Below, one piece after another: positions 15,660-27,331 of a stretch of 55,460 nt of DNA. The stretch is from Bacteroidetes bacterium 24-39-8 (GTDB lineage Bacteria > Bacteroidota > Bacteroidia > Chitinophagales > Chitinophagaceae): NCBI GenBank assembly GCA_002256765.1, contig NCHJ01000004.1:34377-89836 (forward strand), read 5' to 3'. The position numbers and the translations under genes were made by a program. Below the pieces are notes generated by a model. It searched no databases. It was not told the DNA's origin and saw only the letters and a program-made list of their open reading frames with translations. How positions within the stretch are numbered: the first letter of the stretch is position 1; the number at the start of each line of letters is the position of its first letter.

Positions 15660-16487
15660 TTATTGTTTGGTTACTGTGAATTTACCCCTTTGGAAGTCTA
15701 CAGATATTTTGTAGGTTCCACTAACCGCTGGTGCCATGATGTCTTCACCCTGCCATTGGAAATCTCCACCATTTACTGCATCCGGATTGTTTTTGATAGC
15801 AATGCTATACTTGTCATTCCAAGAACCAAAAGTAGACAAGAAGGTATAAGAATTGCCGCCTATTAATGCTACGGTTAATTCATACAAAGTAGCATTTACC
15901 TTGGTGAATTTTTGAGTTGTTGGTGGGCTATTGGTCCAATCACTTGCTAATGCACTTCCAGTAATATACAACTCACCAGAAGCTGGAGGTGCTACTTTAG
16001 GAGGAATAGCATAAGGTGTTACGTTAAACTTCATAGTATTGGAAACCAATTTAGAAACAACGGAAGACAAAGAAGCAATGATTCTAACATCAATGCTTTT
16101 TGCAACACCAGGTGCTAATTGCAATTGATTCAACAAATAATCATTGAATACGGTTTGTGTAAAAGAAACAGAAAGGTCTTTTGCAATAGAAACAGTTTGT
16201 TTACCTGCACCTGCAAAATTGTTTCCAGTTACATCAATTTCCATAGTATAGGTTACGTCTTGTGAACTTACACCAGAAGCAAACTGATAATTAGGATTGG
16301 TCCAATTGAAAGTAACAGCGTTTTTGTCTTTGTCTACAAAAGCCAATGGAATACTGGTAGTTGCAGAAGCCGTTAATACAGGCTCTTTACCTCCCAGAAA
16401 AGATTCCCTTGCTTCGTCTTTTGTACAAGCAACAAACATGGTGGCTGTTGCGCATATGAAAAACAGCTTTGAGAGTAATGCTTTCAT
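15660..16487 (-). CDS. SusE-like outer-membrane starch-binding lipoprotein, one module
   Basis: The product is 275 residues. Signal peptide with lipobox FVAC (Cys21 of MKALLSKLFFICATATMFVAC). The N-terminal SusE domain (about 30-160) is followed by a proline-rich link PYAIPPKVAPPASGELY and one C-terminal binding module (about 170-275) ending KFTVTKQ. It is homologous to the first 270 residues of the next gene, so the two look like duplicates that differ in module number. It lies between susD (34-base gap) and the susF-like gene (39-base gap). A role in holding alpha-glucan at the surface is inferred from family and context. Confidence 0.82.
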   Translation of the reverse strand: MKALLSKLFFICATATMFVACTKDEARESFLGGKEPVLTASATTSIPLAFVDKDKNAVTFNWTNPNYQFASGVSSQDVTYTMEIDVTGNNFAGAGKQTVSIAKDLSVSFTQTVFNDYLLNQLQLAPGVAKSIDVRIIASLSSVVSKLVSNTMKFNVTPYAIPPKVAPPASGELYITGSALASDWTNSPPTTQKFTKVNATLYELTVALIGGNSYTFLSTFGSWNDKYSIAIKNNPDAVNGGDFQWQGEDIMAPAVSGTYKISVDFQRGKFTVTKQ

Positions 16488-16521
16488 AATTTATGATTTA
16501 AAGTTTTTGTTAGTTGTTGTA

Positions 16522-18105
16522 TTAATAACCTGGGTTTTGTTTCAGATTCACGTTAGAAGAAACATCGGAAGAAGGAATGGGGAAAAGCTTACGGAAATCA
16601 CCAACAGATGTACCGTCTTTAACGCCACCTTTCCAAGGCCATAAATAACTGCTTTCTACAAATTTTCCAAAACGGATTAAGTCAGTTCTACGGAATCCTT
16701 CCCAATACAATTCTCTTGCCCTTTCGTCTAAAATGAAATTCAAGTCAATATCTGCAACATTACCTGTGGCATTGCCATAAGCACGTGCACGAAGATTATT
16801 CATATAGGTAATGGCAGTTGCCTTGTCACCTACAGTAGAACCCCTTAATACAGCTTCAGCATAATTTAGATAAACCTCACCTAAACGGAACAATGGCATA
16901 TCAATATCAGCAAAAGTTTGGTTGGAACCATTGGCACCAGCACGTGTTTTGTTGATGAATTTGGTAATGGCATATCCGTCTGTAAAAGAAGTAAGGTCAT
17001 TGATATCAAGATTTTGTCCAGCAGTATAGAACTGAGCGCGTTTGTCTTTTGCACCAGTTACATCAGGAAATAAAGCTGGCAAATTCTTGGTTGTGCGAAT
17101 ACCACCCCAAGAAAAATCCAAACCATAATCACCCGCATTCTGAGAACCGCCCAATGAAGCATGGCAGATAAAAGTGGTACCACCATAACCCTGTGTTTTT
17201 AAACCATCATAATTAATAGACAGAATAAATTCACTAGTATTCAAATGGTTATCTGCACGCATTAACCAAGGATAGTTTGCTACCAAACTGTATCCAGCAT
17301 CAATTACTTTTTTGGCATAGGTTGCAGCTTCAGTATACTTAGGGCTACCTGTATAAACCGCAGCATTTAAATAGATTCTAGAAAGCAATGACCAAGCAGC
17401 AGCTTTATCAGCACGGCCATACTCATTAGCTTTAGCATCTACCAATTCAGCTTCAATGGCTTTTAGCTCGGTCTCTACATAAGTAAATACTTCAGAACGT
17501 TTTGCCTGAGGAGGAAGAAAACTACCCAATGGATCTTTTTCGGTTGCCATTGGAACAGGTCCAAACAAATCCATCAATACGGCATATTGATAGGCACGTA
17601 AGAATCTAGCTTCTGCACGATATTTTTTGATCTTATCTGCATCAGCACCAGAGATACCCCTAGAAGCTAGGTTAGCGTCAGATGCTTGATTGATAAAGTC
17701 ATTACACAAAGTAATTTGGTAATAAGAACGATAGTACAATCCCTTTAACATGGGGTTGTCAGAAGTCCAGTTCATTTTGTGGAAGTCCTGAATACCTGGA
17801 TCACCCCAAGCAACTACGGCTTCATCAGTACTTAATTCCTGAGCCTTCCAATAAAGACGGTAGAAATCTGAAGTACCTTCATCAATACCTTGTACGTCTC
17901 CATTACCTGCAGGACCAGTATTACCAGTTAATGCAAAACTACCATACACTTTAGCCATGGCTTGTGTATAGCCCAATGGAGTGCTGTAAACAATTGCAGC
18001 AGTGGTACCATTGGTTGGGGTCAGGTCCAGCTTTTTAGTGCAGGAAACCAGGGTGCCCGCCGCAAAGCCTATCACCATTAGTTTTTTGAAAAAAATATGT
18101 TTCAT
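16522..18105 (-). CDS. RagB/SusD family outer-membrane glycan-binding lipoprotein
   Basis: The product is 527 residues with lipobox TLVSC (Cys22), followed by TKKLDLTPTNGTT, typical for SusD proteins. The N-terminal TPR-like region (AKVYGSF, YRSYYQITLCNDFI, EARFLRAYQYAVLMDLFGPVP) and the C-terminal end (LDERARELYWEGFRRTDLIRFGKF, then LFPIPSSDVSSNVNLKQNPGY) are diagnostic. SusD sits as a lid on SusC and binds oligosaccharide. The gene follows susC by 35 bases. The neighbouring starch-binding lipoproteins and amylase point to starch, maltodextrin or glycogen as the substrate. Confidence 0.95.
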   Translation of the reverse strand: MKHIFFKKLMVIGFAAGTLVSCTKKLDLTPTNGTTAAIVYSTPLGYTQAMAKVYGSFALTGNTGPAGNGDVQGIDEGTSDFYRLYWKAQELSTDEAVVAWGDPGIQDFHKMNWTSDNPMLKGLYYRSYYQITLCNDFINQASDANLASRGISGADADKIKKYRAEARFLRAYQYAVLMDLFGPVPMATEKDPLGSFLPPQAKRSEVFTYVETELKAIEAELVDAKANEYGRADKAAAWSLLSRIYLNAAVYTGSPKYTEAATYAKKVIDAGYSLVANYPWLMRADNHLNTSEFILSINYDGLKTQGYGGTTFICHASLGGSQNAGDYGLDFSWGGIRTTKNLPALFPDVTGAKDKRAQFYTAGQNLDINDLTSFTDGYAITKFINKTRAGANGSNQTFADIDMPLFRLGEVYLNYAEAVLRGSTVGDKATAITYMNNLRARAYGNATGNVADIDLNFILDERARELYWEGFRRTDLIRFGKFVESSYLWPWKGGVKDGTSVGDFRKLFPIPSSDVSSNVNLKQNPGY

Positions 18106-18140
18106 AAAGAATTTTTTAATTGTTTGTATTTACATGGATA

Positions 18141-21137
18141 TTAGAAATCAAGGTTCAAGCTCAAAGCATAGGTCCTTGGTCTTGGATAGAAATTGTTGTC
18201 AATTCCACCGTTAATCTCAGGATCAGTTCCCTTGTATTTAGTAATCACGAACACATTCTGTACGTTGGCTCCCAAACGAAGGTTGGCTTTGTCATGAAAT
18301 ATTTTTCCAAAATTATACCCAACATAAATATTATCCATTCTCAAGAAAGAGGCATTTTGGATATAATAGTCAGAAAGGTAATACTGAGATCCATTACCAC
18401 TAAAATTAGTAGCCAATACATCTGTTGAACCATTGCTCAAGAAGTTCAAAGGATTCAAGACGTTACGGATAGTTCCAGTACTAGAAGCTACGTTGTTATA
18501 CAAGTAGTTATCCAAATGAGCCCTCATCACAAATCCTGCATTCCACTTATTGTAAGTGATATTAGAATTTAAACCTAAGAATACTTTTGGATCTGGGTTT
18601 TTGTAACGGTAAAGATCCTTGTCACTTACCAAACCATCACGGTTTCTATCAGAAAACAAGTTGTCAATTGGATTACCTGCTTTGTCATATACTTGCTGAT
18701 AAGCATAGAAAGAACCTCTAGGATAACCTACAGAGTTAATTAAGATACTATTACCAGTACCACCAGAAATACCTCCATAGATATTACCAGGGTAGTTAGG
18801 ATCTTCAGAAATGGTCAACTTGGTAATGGTGTTTTGGTTATAAGTAATGTTGAATCCAAAATCCCAAACCAAATTCTTGGTTCTAACTGGCGTTGCGTTC
18901 AAACTAAATTCAACACCCTTATTTTCCATATCACCCACATTAGCAACAATCTGATTAGAGAAGTTGGTACCAGCTGGCTGGGTAATCAAATTTAACAAGT
19001 CAGTTGTTTTTCTATTATAGTATTCAATTGAACCAGTTACCCTGTTATTGAATAAACCATAATCCAATGCCACGTTAAAGGAAGCAGTTTGTTCCCATTT
19101 TCTGTTGGCATAGTAGCCCGCTGGGCGATACATTTGATAGAAGCTATTTCCAAACTGATATTGAGCAGTTGTTTCGCTCTTGAAATAGTTAGTGATATAG
19201 TCATAGTTACCAATACCGTCTTGTTGTCCGGTGATACCAAATCCAATACGGAATTTCATATCAGAAATCACGTCAACATCTTTCAAGAAATCTTCTTGCT
19301 TCATTTTCCAAGCAAATGCTCCTGAAGGGAAGTTACCCCAACGGTTGCTAGGGCTAAACCTAGAAGATCCATCTCTACGGAAAGTAGCAGTAATGATGTA
19401 CTTGTCCTGAATGGTAAAGTTCATCCTACCAAACCAAGAAAGAATGGTATTCTCTGGTTTGTCAAACGCAAAGTTTGGATCAGAGTTTGGACGCTTTGTA
19501 CCATCAGAGCTATAGTCAGCATAGTTATAGTTAGTGGTCAAATAGTTATTGTATTCATAACCACCCATAACATCTAAACGGCTATCAATAGATTTTAAAT
19601 TCTTCACATAGTTCAGATACAATTGCAAGAAAGTGTTTGATACATCTTGTTTGTAATTGTTGCTTACACCGCTTTTGTACACATTAGCTGCGTCTTGAAA
19701 ACGCTTGTAAGAAGAAGCAGCACTATCAGTTACTTTCACAGTTCCTTCACTATGAGAAATGTCATAGCTAGCATTCGCTTTTACATGTAAGTCAGGTAAG
19801 AAATGCAGTTTGTAATCAATCTGTGCACTACCTACACTGCGTTGTACTTTACTGCGGTTGTCATTCTGTAACAAGATACCCAATGGGTTCTTTGGAGAAA
19901 GACCTTTTAAACCACTAATAGAAGTTGGGTCTAACCATTCCCAGTATCCACCAAAACGATTATTACCAGAAGTAACAGGTTTGGTTGGATCAAAAGTAAC
20001 CGCTGCACCAATAGCACCTTCATTGGCAAATTTTGATTTGCTAGAAGTTCCCAATACACTCAGGTTTACAGCAAGATGGTCATTGAAAAACTTAGGACTT
20101 AAGTTAATAGCCAAACTGGTTCTTTCTAAGTTACCAGATTTCAAAATACCATCCTGATTCAAATAACCCAAAGAAACACGGTATGGTATATTTTTAATGG
20201 CACCTGAAACACCAATATTATTATCTGTACCAATAGCAGTTTGATAAATTTGATCTTGCCAGTTGGTATTAGCAGTTCCTAATAATGCAATCTGTGCTGC
20301 ATTACCATTTTTATTTACCAAGGCTTTAAATTGATCAGCATTCATTACATCTACTTGCTTGGTTGGCGTTTGAATAGCTAACTGAGAGCTGAAAGTAAAC
20401 TTAGGAACACCTTTAGCACCTTTCTTAGTGGTAATCAAGATAACACCATTAGAACCCCTAGCACCATAAATAGCGGTAGCAGAAGCGTCTTTTAAAATGG
20501 TAAAGTTTTCAATATCATTTGGATTGATCAAAGACAGTGGATTGGCTTGACCACTAATGCCATTATTACTTAAAGGCACACCGTCAATCACAATCAATGG
20601 GTCATTACTAGCATTCAAAGAAGCACCACCGCGAATACGGATAGTACTACCAGCGCCAGGAGCACCGCCATTTGAAGTAATCTGCACACCAGCAGCTTTA
20701 CCAGAAATCAACTGTTCAGGAGTTGTAATGGCACCCTTATTGAATTCTTTGGCAGAGATGCTAACAACAGAACCTGTTAGATCTTTCTTACGTGCAGAAC
20801 CATAACCAATTACCACCACTTCATTCAAAGCAGCGTTGGCTTGATCTAATTGCACTTGTACGTTTCCAGTTCCAATAGCTACTTCTTTAGCAGTATAGCT
20901 CACAGAGCTAATCACTAAAGTAGTTGCAGAAGCAGGAACTTTGAATGAGAAGGAACCAGTAGCATCGGTAGACATACCAATGGTTGTTCCTTTAACCAAT
21001 ACGGAAGCACCAACAAGTGGTGTGCCGTCTTTTGAGTCAGTTACCTTACCGGTAACTACTTTGTCTTGAGCCAGAGCGGGCATTACAAATGCCAGCATTG
21101 CCGTAGCAAAGACAAATAGCAATCGTTTAATGTTCAT
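18141..21137 (-). CDS. SusC/RagA family TonB-linked outer-membrane transporter
   Basis: The product is 998 residues. Signal peptide ending PALAQ, then a carboxypeptidase-regulatory-like domain (VTGKVTDSKDGTPLVGASVLVKGT, about 28-105), then a short TonB-box-like segment (EVVVIGYG), a plug domain (SGKAAGVQITSNGGAPGAG, then LIVIDGVPL and DASATAIYGARGSNGVILITTKKG), and a beta-barrel to the C-terminus ending ALSLNLDF. It imports oligosaccharides with SusD using TonB energy. It is the first of four tightly spaced genes; the amylase gene lies 115 bases upstream on the same strand. I saw no TAnnTTTG box in that gap. Confidence 0.96.
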   Translation of the reverse strand: MNIKRLLFVFATAMLAFVMPALAQDKVVTGKVTDSKDGTPLVGASVLVKGTTIGMSTDATGSFSFKVPASATTLVISSVSYTAKEVAIGTGNVQVQLDQANAALNEVVVIGYGSARKKDLTGSVVSISAKEFNKGAITTPEQLISGKAAGVQITSNGGAPGAGSTIRIRGGASLNASNDPLIVIDGVPLSNNGISGQANPLSLINPNDIENFTILKDASATAIYGARGSNGVILITTKKGAKGVPKFTFSSQLAIQTPTKQVDVMNADQFKALVNKNGNAAQIALLGTANTNWQDQIYQTAIGTDNNIGVSGAIKNIPYRVSLGYLNQDGILKSGNLERTSLAINLSPKFFNDHLAVNLSVLGTSSKSKFANEGAIGAAVTFDPTKPVTSGNNRFGGYWEWLDPTSISGLKGLSPKNPLGILLQNDNRSKVQRSVGSAQIDYKLHFLPDLHVKANASYDISHSEGTVKVTDSAASSYKRFQDAANVYKSGVSNNYKQDVSNTFLQLYLNYVKNLKSIDSRLDVMGGYEYNNYLTTNYNYADYSSDGTKRPNSDPNFAFDKPENTILSWFGRMNFTIQDKYIITATFRRDGSSRFSPSNRWGNFPSGAFAWKMKQEDFLKDVDVISDMKFRIGFGITGQQDGIGNYDYITNYFKSETTAQYQFGNSFYQMYRPAGYYANRKWEQTASFNVALDYGLFNNRVTGSIEYYNRKTTDLLNLITQPAGTNFSNQIVANVGDMENKGVEFSLNATPVRTKNLVWDFGFNITYNQNTITKLTISEDPNYPGNIYGGISGGTGNSILINSVGYPRGSFYAYQQVYDKAGNPIDNLFSDRNRDGLVSDKDLYRYKNPDPKVFLGLNSNITYNKWNAGFVMRAHLDNYLYNNVASSTGTIRNVLNPLNFLSNGSTDVLATNFSGNGSQYYLSDYYIQNASFLRMDNIYVGYNFGKIFHDKANLRLGANVQNVFVITKYKGTDPEINGGIDNNFYPRPRTYALSLNLDF

Positions 21138-21252
21138 AAATCTTGGTTTTTAGAAATAAAAATGGTCATTTGGCAGTGTTTATTGAAACAGTACTCAACA
21201 CTCAACCAGGTGCTGGGAACCATTCAATATGTTTGAAAAATTGATTCATATC

Positions 21253-24150
21253 TTAATGTGTTATGATGAATTTTGTGGTTTGCTGTTTGCCGTTAATGGT
21301 TAACTGTAATAGATAAACACCTGGGGCATACTGCTTAACTGAATTTGTAAGGGTATTAATAGGCGTTGTGTGAGAACCTTTTGATTGGAAACCTTGATAC
21401 AAATTACCCAAGCGTGTTCCATTCATGCTCAATAATTGCAAGGAAGTTTTACCACTTTCGGGTAAATGATAACTAACTCTGGCCTGATCTTTTACTGGAT
21501 TTGGTATAACCCTCAATGACATATCAATAGATGAAACGGTAGGAGTAAACAAAGCTGTAGAAACCGTATTAAGCACGTCTTTATTGGTATACACATAGTA
21601 TTCACCTGGTTGTAAACTTAATGTCTCCGTAGATCCTGTAGCAGTTCTACTTGTACCAGTAAGATAACTATACCAAGTACCCGCATTGGGGAATGCTACA
21701 TTTACAGTGTTGGCAACAACGTCAAAATTTCCAACCACCACTACGTTCAAACTATCTGTAACCAATTTTAGCCACTTGGTATTTCCACCTAGATCATAGG
21801 TAACATTACTAGTAGTAAATGTGGTAAAGTAATTAGGCGTTTTCTTCAGCGCCAATAATTGCTTATATACTTCAAACAAGGCCCTTCTTCCTGTATTATT
21901 ATAGTAATCCCATTTGATAGGTTTATTACTAAGCCTGCAAGTATTATCAACTGTAACACCATCGCTACAAGTATTGATAGAAAAATCATAACCTAGTTCT
22001 CCAAATTGCCAGATCATTTTTGGACCAGGAATCATGGCCCAAAATGCGGCAGCCATTTCATTTCTTTTAAGAGCAGTTGCCGGATCTTTAATATTATATG
22101 CACCAGAACTATTGCCAAAATTGATATTCTTATAGTTCAACCTTTCTTCATCATGGCTTTCCATATACGCCACCAAATGTGGTTTGCTCCAACCCTTGGC
22201 ACTACTATTAAAAATGGCATTTTGAAAATCAGAGCCAGAACTATAACCCATGCTAGACTGGTTAAATTGGTAATTGGCATTTCCCCACAATAGCATCCCG
22301 TAATTAGACAATTCAATCTCTTCTTGGTTGGCGGCAAAATGTTCTAGTATGCAATAAGCATCTGTAGAATAGGTTTGCAATTTGTCATAAATTCTTTTCC
22401 AAATAGCAACCCTAGTTGCGTCATAATTACCCCAAGCATTTACATTGTTAATGTTATCTACTTGGGTAAATCCTTTTGAAAGATCCCAACGGAAACCGTC
22501 TATTTTGTATTGGGTAATCCAGTGTTCCATAACCCTGTCTGTAAAGTCTTTGGTAGCCTGTGATTCATGGTTAAAATCATACCCAACATTGAACGGGTGT
22601 TTTTCAATGGGATTAAACCAAGGACTATTGCTTGCTGGTCTGTTATTAGCAGCATCCCAATACAATTGCACCATGGGTGACTGTCCAAAAGAATGGTTCA
22701 GCACCATATCCATGATTACAGCAATCCCTTGTTTATGACACTCATCAATAAACAGACGCAATGCTGTTTCATTTCCGTAGGCTTTATCAGGAGCAAAATA
22801 GAAACTAGGATTATAACCCCAACTATTATTGCCTTCAAACTCATTAAAAGGCATTACTTCAATAGCATTTACACCCAATCTTTTTAAATAAGTTAGGGTA
22901 TCTTTTATGGTTTGAAAATTTTGTGTGGCAACAAAATCGCGCACCAACATTTCATAAATAACTAAGTTGCGCTTATCTGGTCTTTTAAAATTGGTTACCT
23001 GCCAATTATAAGCAGACTTACCCGTTTGTAAAATACTTACAATGCCGGTAGTCTTTCCTATAGGATAGGCTTTAAGATTAGGGTAAGTTGTAGTGCTAAT
23101 AAATGGATCGTTAGAAGGATCTAAGATTTTCTCCGTATTGTAATCGGCAATTTTCAAACTGCCATCAACAATATATTGATAAGCGTATTCGGTACCCTTT
23201 GTTAAACCGGCAATCCTTACCCAGTAATTATTTCCATCTGGGGTTTGATTCATTTGGTATTTGCTATCTTCTGTCCAGTTATTAAAATCGCCCACCACAG
23301 AAACCCTTGTTTTTAAAGGCGCATATAAAACAAGTGTTACAGAAGTATCGCCTGATTCATAATTAATGCCTTGCTTAACTCCAGAAGGTAATGGTGCAAC
23401 AACAGTTGTATTGGCCACAAAAAAGTTAATGGTGTCTCTCACCGTGCTATTGCCTAAAACGGACTCAGCAATAATTACTTGATTTCCAGCGGCAGTAATG
23501 GTTGGCGTATTACTAATAGTAGTAGCCGCTGTTTGAGTAGCAATTTGAGTTCCATTGAAATATAATTTCAAATCTGCACTGCTACTGCTTTTGGCAGTGA
23601 TGGCAATGGTTTGACCTACTGTTTTACTAATGGGTTCAGCAGTTGGTGTATAAAGCGGTTGTTTAAATGGATCCGTAATCCGCACATTGTTTCCTGCTTC
23701 ATAAACAGGAATATACATATCTGCGGAAGCATCGGCGTTAGCCAATTTAATAGTTCCAGAACCGGATCGGAACAAGATAGCAATTTTCAGAATTTTTTCA
23801 CTGGGATTGGTAATTCCAAAAAAAGCTCTTAACCCACCTGTAATGGTATATTTCCATTTGTTATTTCCCAAATAAGTTGCTTGAGCAGCGGCATCAGTGG
23901 AACCCCAAGTGAATTTAGAATACTTCCAATCAGAGCTACTAGTACTCAAACTAGTGATGCATCCTATATGCACATATACATCTGTAGTTGGAGAATAATT
24001 ATTTAATGCCGCATTTCCTTTTGTAGCATCCGCAGTAATCTCAATACTGTTAGATGATTCCAATATAAATTCAGGAAGACTTGTCAGCAGTTGCGCAGCA
24101 CTGCAGAATGCAAAAGAGAAAAACACTAGTATTAAACCAAGTCTTTTCAT
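21253..24150 (-). CDS. Secreted GH13 alpha-amylase with CBM48 and type IX secretion sorting domain
   Basis: The start is set at 24150 (MKRLGLILVFFSFAFCSAAQ, signal peptide), giving 965 residues. In order there is a beta-rich N-terminal region with an Ig-like part (about 20-260), a CBM48-like module (VSVVGDFNNWTEDSK, about 265-370) and a GH13 barrel (about 395-800). The barrel shows region I DMVLNH, region II GFRWDLS (nucleophile Asp), region III ILEHF (acid Glu) and region IV ESHDEER. A C-terminal sorting domain (about 880-965) starts RVIPNPVKDQARVSYHLP and ends TKFIITH. It cleaves alpha-1,4-glucans outside the cell. Bacteroides SusG is instead a lipoprotein. Two operator classes lie directly upstream. 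Confidence 0.92.
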   Translation of the reverse strand: MKRLGLILVFFSFAFCSAAQLLTSLPEFILESSNSIEITADATKGNAALNNYSPTTDVYVHIGCITSLSTSSSDWKYSKFTWGSTDAAAQATYLGNNKWKYTITGGLRAFFGITNPSEKILKIAILFRSGSGTIKLANADASADMYIPVYEAGNNVRITDPFKQPLYTPTAEPISKTVGQTIAITAKSSSSADLKLYFNGTQIATQTAATTISNTPTITAAGNQVIIAESVLGNSTVRDTINFFVANTTVVAPLPSGVKQGINYESGDTSVTLVLYAPLKTRVSVVGDFNNWTEDSKYQMNQTPDGNNYWVRIAGLTKGTEYAYQYIVDGSLKIADYNTEKILDPSNDPFISTTTYPNLKAYPIGKTTGIVSILQTGKSAYNWQVTNFKRPDKRNLVIYEMLVRDFVATQNFQTIKDTLTYLKRLGVNAIEVMPFNEFEGNNSWGYNPSFYFAPDKAYGNETALRLFIDECHKQGIAVIMDMVLNHSFGQSPMVQLYWDAANNRPASNSPWFNPIEKHPFNVGYDFNHESQATKDFTDRVMEHWITQYKIDGFRWDLSKGFTQVDNINNVNAWGNYDATRVAIWKRIYDKLQTYSTDAYCILEHFAANQEEIELSNYGMLLWGNANYQFNQSSMGYSSGSDFQNAIFNSSAKGWSKPHLVAYMESHDEERLNYKNINFGNSSGAYNIKDPATALKRNEMAAAFWAMIPGPKMIWQFGELGYDFSINTCSDGVTVDNTCRLSNKPIKWDYYNNTGRRALFEVYKQLLALKKTPNYFTTFTTSNVTYDLGGNTKWLKLVTDSLNVVVVGNFDVVANTVNVAFPNAGTWYSYLTGTSRTATGSTETLSLQPGEYYVYTNKDVLNTVSTALFTPTVSSIDMSLRVIPNPVKDQARVSYHLPESGKTSLQLLSMNGTRLGNLYQGFQSKGSHTTPINTLTNSVKQYAPGVYLLQLTINGKQQTTKFIITH

Positions 24151-24165
24151 AATGGCGTTGAAGTT

Positions 24166-24177
24166 GCAATCGATTGC
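24166..24177. promoter_or_regulatory. GCAATCGNTTGC operator, copy A
   Basis: GCAATCGATTGC is a perfect 12-base palindrome; with the flanking T and A it is a 14-base palindrome (24165-24178). A central CG within inverted GCAA/TTGC halves is the style of LacI-family operators. It lies 16 bases upstream of the amylase start. Its centre is 30 bases from that of copy B. Confidence 0.55.
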
Positions 24178-24195
24178 ATATTCAAAAAGATAACA

Positions 24196-24207
24196 GCAAT
24201 CGTTTGC
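24196..24207. promoter_or_regulatory. GCAATCGNTTGC operator, copy B
   Basis: GCAATCGTTTGC differs from copy A at one base. It lies 30 bases from copy A centre to centre, about three helical turns, so the two could be bound cooperatively. Confidence 0.5.
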
Positions 24208-24212
24208 GTTAT

Positions 24213-24235
24213 TAATGTGTGAAATTAACACATTA
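24213..24235. promoter_or_regulatory. TGTGT-N7-ACACA operator, copy 1
   Basis: TAATGTGT and ACACATTA form a perfect 8-base inverted repeat with spacer GAAATTA. It is the first of three similar sites around the Nudix-type regulator gene. It lies 63 bases upstream of the amylase start. Confidence 0.6.
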
Positions 24236-24241
24236 TTGCAA

Positions 24242-24264
24242 AGTTGTGTATTTTTTACACATAA
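24242..24264. promoter_or_regulatory. TGTGT-N7-ACACA operator, copy 2
   Basis: TGTGTA and TACACA form a perfect inverted repeat with spacer TTTTT (core 24245-24261). It has the same 17-base core length as copy 1. Centre-to-centre distance to copy 1 is 29 bases. Confidence 0.6.
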
Positions 24265-24348
24265 AAAAATTAATATTTTTTGTCAGGGTCAATTGCAGCG
24301 TTTTTGGAGAAAAATGGTCTTTAAGAGTCCATTTTGGGTCAAAAACAG

Positions 24349-25086
24349 CTAGAAATCAATTCCAATCCACTTTCTTTTGCTCTTTTCGTACTTCTCAAAA
24401 TTGAATTTGTACAATTTGCCCGGCCTATGTGGTACGTCTTGTTCCATCTCATCAATGTCAATGAGTAGGTCCATGGAGGCAAATTTCTTTCTGAAATTCC
24501 TTCTGTCCAGACTTACCGCCAAAATGGCCTCATAAAGGTTCTGCAATTCTCTCAAAGAGAACTTTTCAGGCAATAAATTGAAGCCAAGAGGGTGTTCCTG
24601 GATCCTTTTTTGCAACCAACTATAGCATTGGTCCACAATTTCTTTGTGGTCAAAAGCCATATCGCCCAGCGTAGGCATACTATGCCAATTCAAATCATTG
24701 TCATGAATTTTCAGCTGGTGGTGGTTAATATTTAACAAGGAACAATAAGCCACGGTAATAACCCTTCCACCTGGGTGGCGGTTGGGATGGCTAAAGGTTC
24801 TAACCTGGTCTAAGAACACATCATTCATACCAGTTCGTTCTTTCAGGATCCGGTAAGCGGCTTCATCCAATTCCTCATTGTCTTTGACAATATCTCCCAA
24901 TAAAGAATAATGATTTTGATAGTATTCCAAGTCACTTTTAATGACCAAGACTTTTAGTTTGTTCTCTTCAAATCCAAAAATGACACAATCCACCGTTAGT
25001 GGAACGCTGGGATAGGCTTGTACCAAGGCTTTTGCGTCCTTGATCAAATGCTCTTCGTGAGCTGCTACTGTAAGATGCTTTTTCAT
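24349..25086 (-). CDS. Nudix-domain transcriptional regulator (NrtR/AraR type)
   Basis: The product is 245 residues. The Nudix fold spans about 28-165 and a winged-helix domain about 170-240 (LREL-QNLYEAILAVSLDRRNFRKKF, then RPGKLYKFNFEKYEK), the NrtR architecture. The Nudix box at 64-87 reads GDIVKDNEELDEAAYR then ILKERTGM. The catalytic RExxEExG pattern is RIxxERxG, so hydrolase activity is unlikely and ligand sensing more likely. In Bacteroides a protein of this family (AraR) senses a sugar. Lying just upstream of the amylase and sus genes, it is a good candidate regulator of starch use. Matching palindromes flank it on both sides, suggesting autoregulation. Confidence 0.85.
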   Translation of the reverse strand: MKKHLTVAAHEEHLIKDAKALVQAYPSVPLTVDCVIFGFEENKLKVLVIKSDLEYYQNHYSLLGDIVKDNEELDEAAYRILKERTGMNDVFLDQVRTFSHPNRHPGGRVITVAYCSLLNINHHQLKIHDNDLNWHSMPTLGDMAFDHKEIVDQCYSWLQKRIQEHPLGFNLLPEKFSLRELQNLYEAILAVSLDRRNFRKKFASMDLLIDIDEMEQDVPHRPGKLYKFNFEKYEKSKRKWIGIDF

Positions 25087-25100
25087 GGCTTTAATTTTGA

Positions 25101-27329
<2,229 letters not shown>

Positions 27330-27331
27330 CC

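Noticed and set aside
21253-21262. TAATGTGT half-site at the amylase stop, near susC
   Set aside because: Only the left half of the operator is present and it lies in coding sequence, so it is probably chance.
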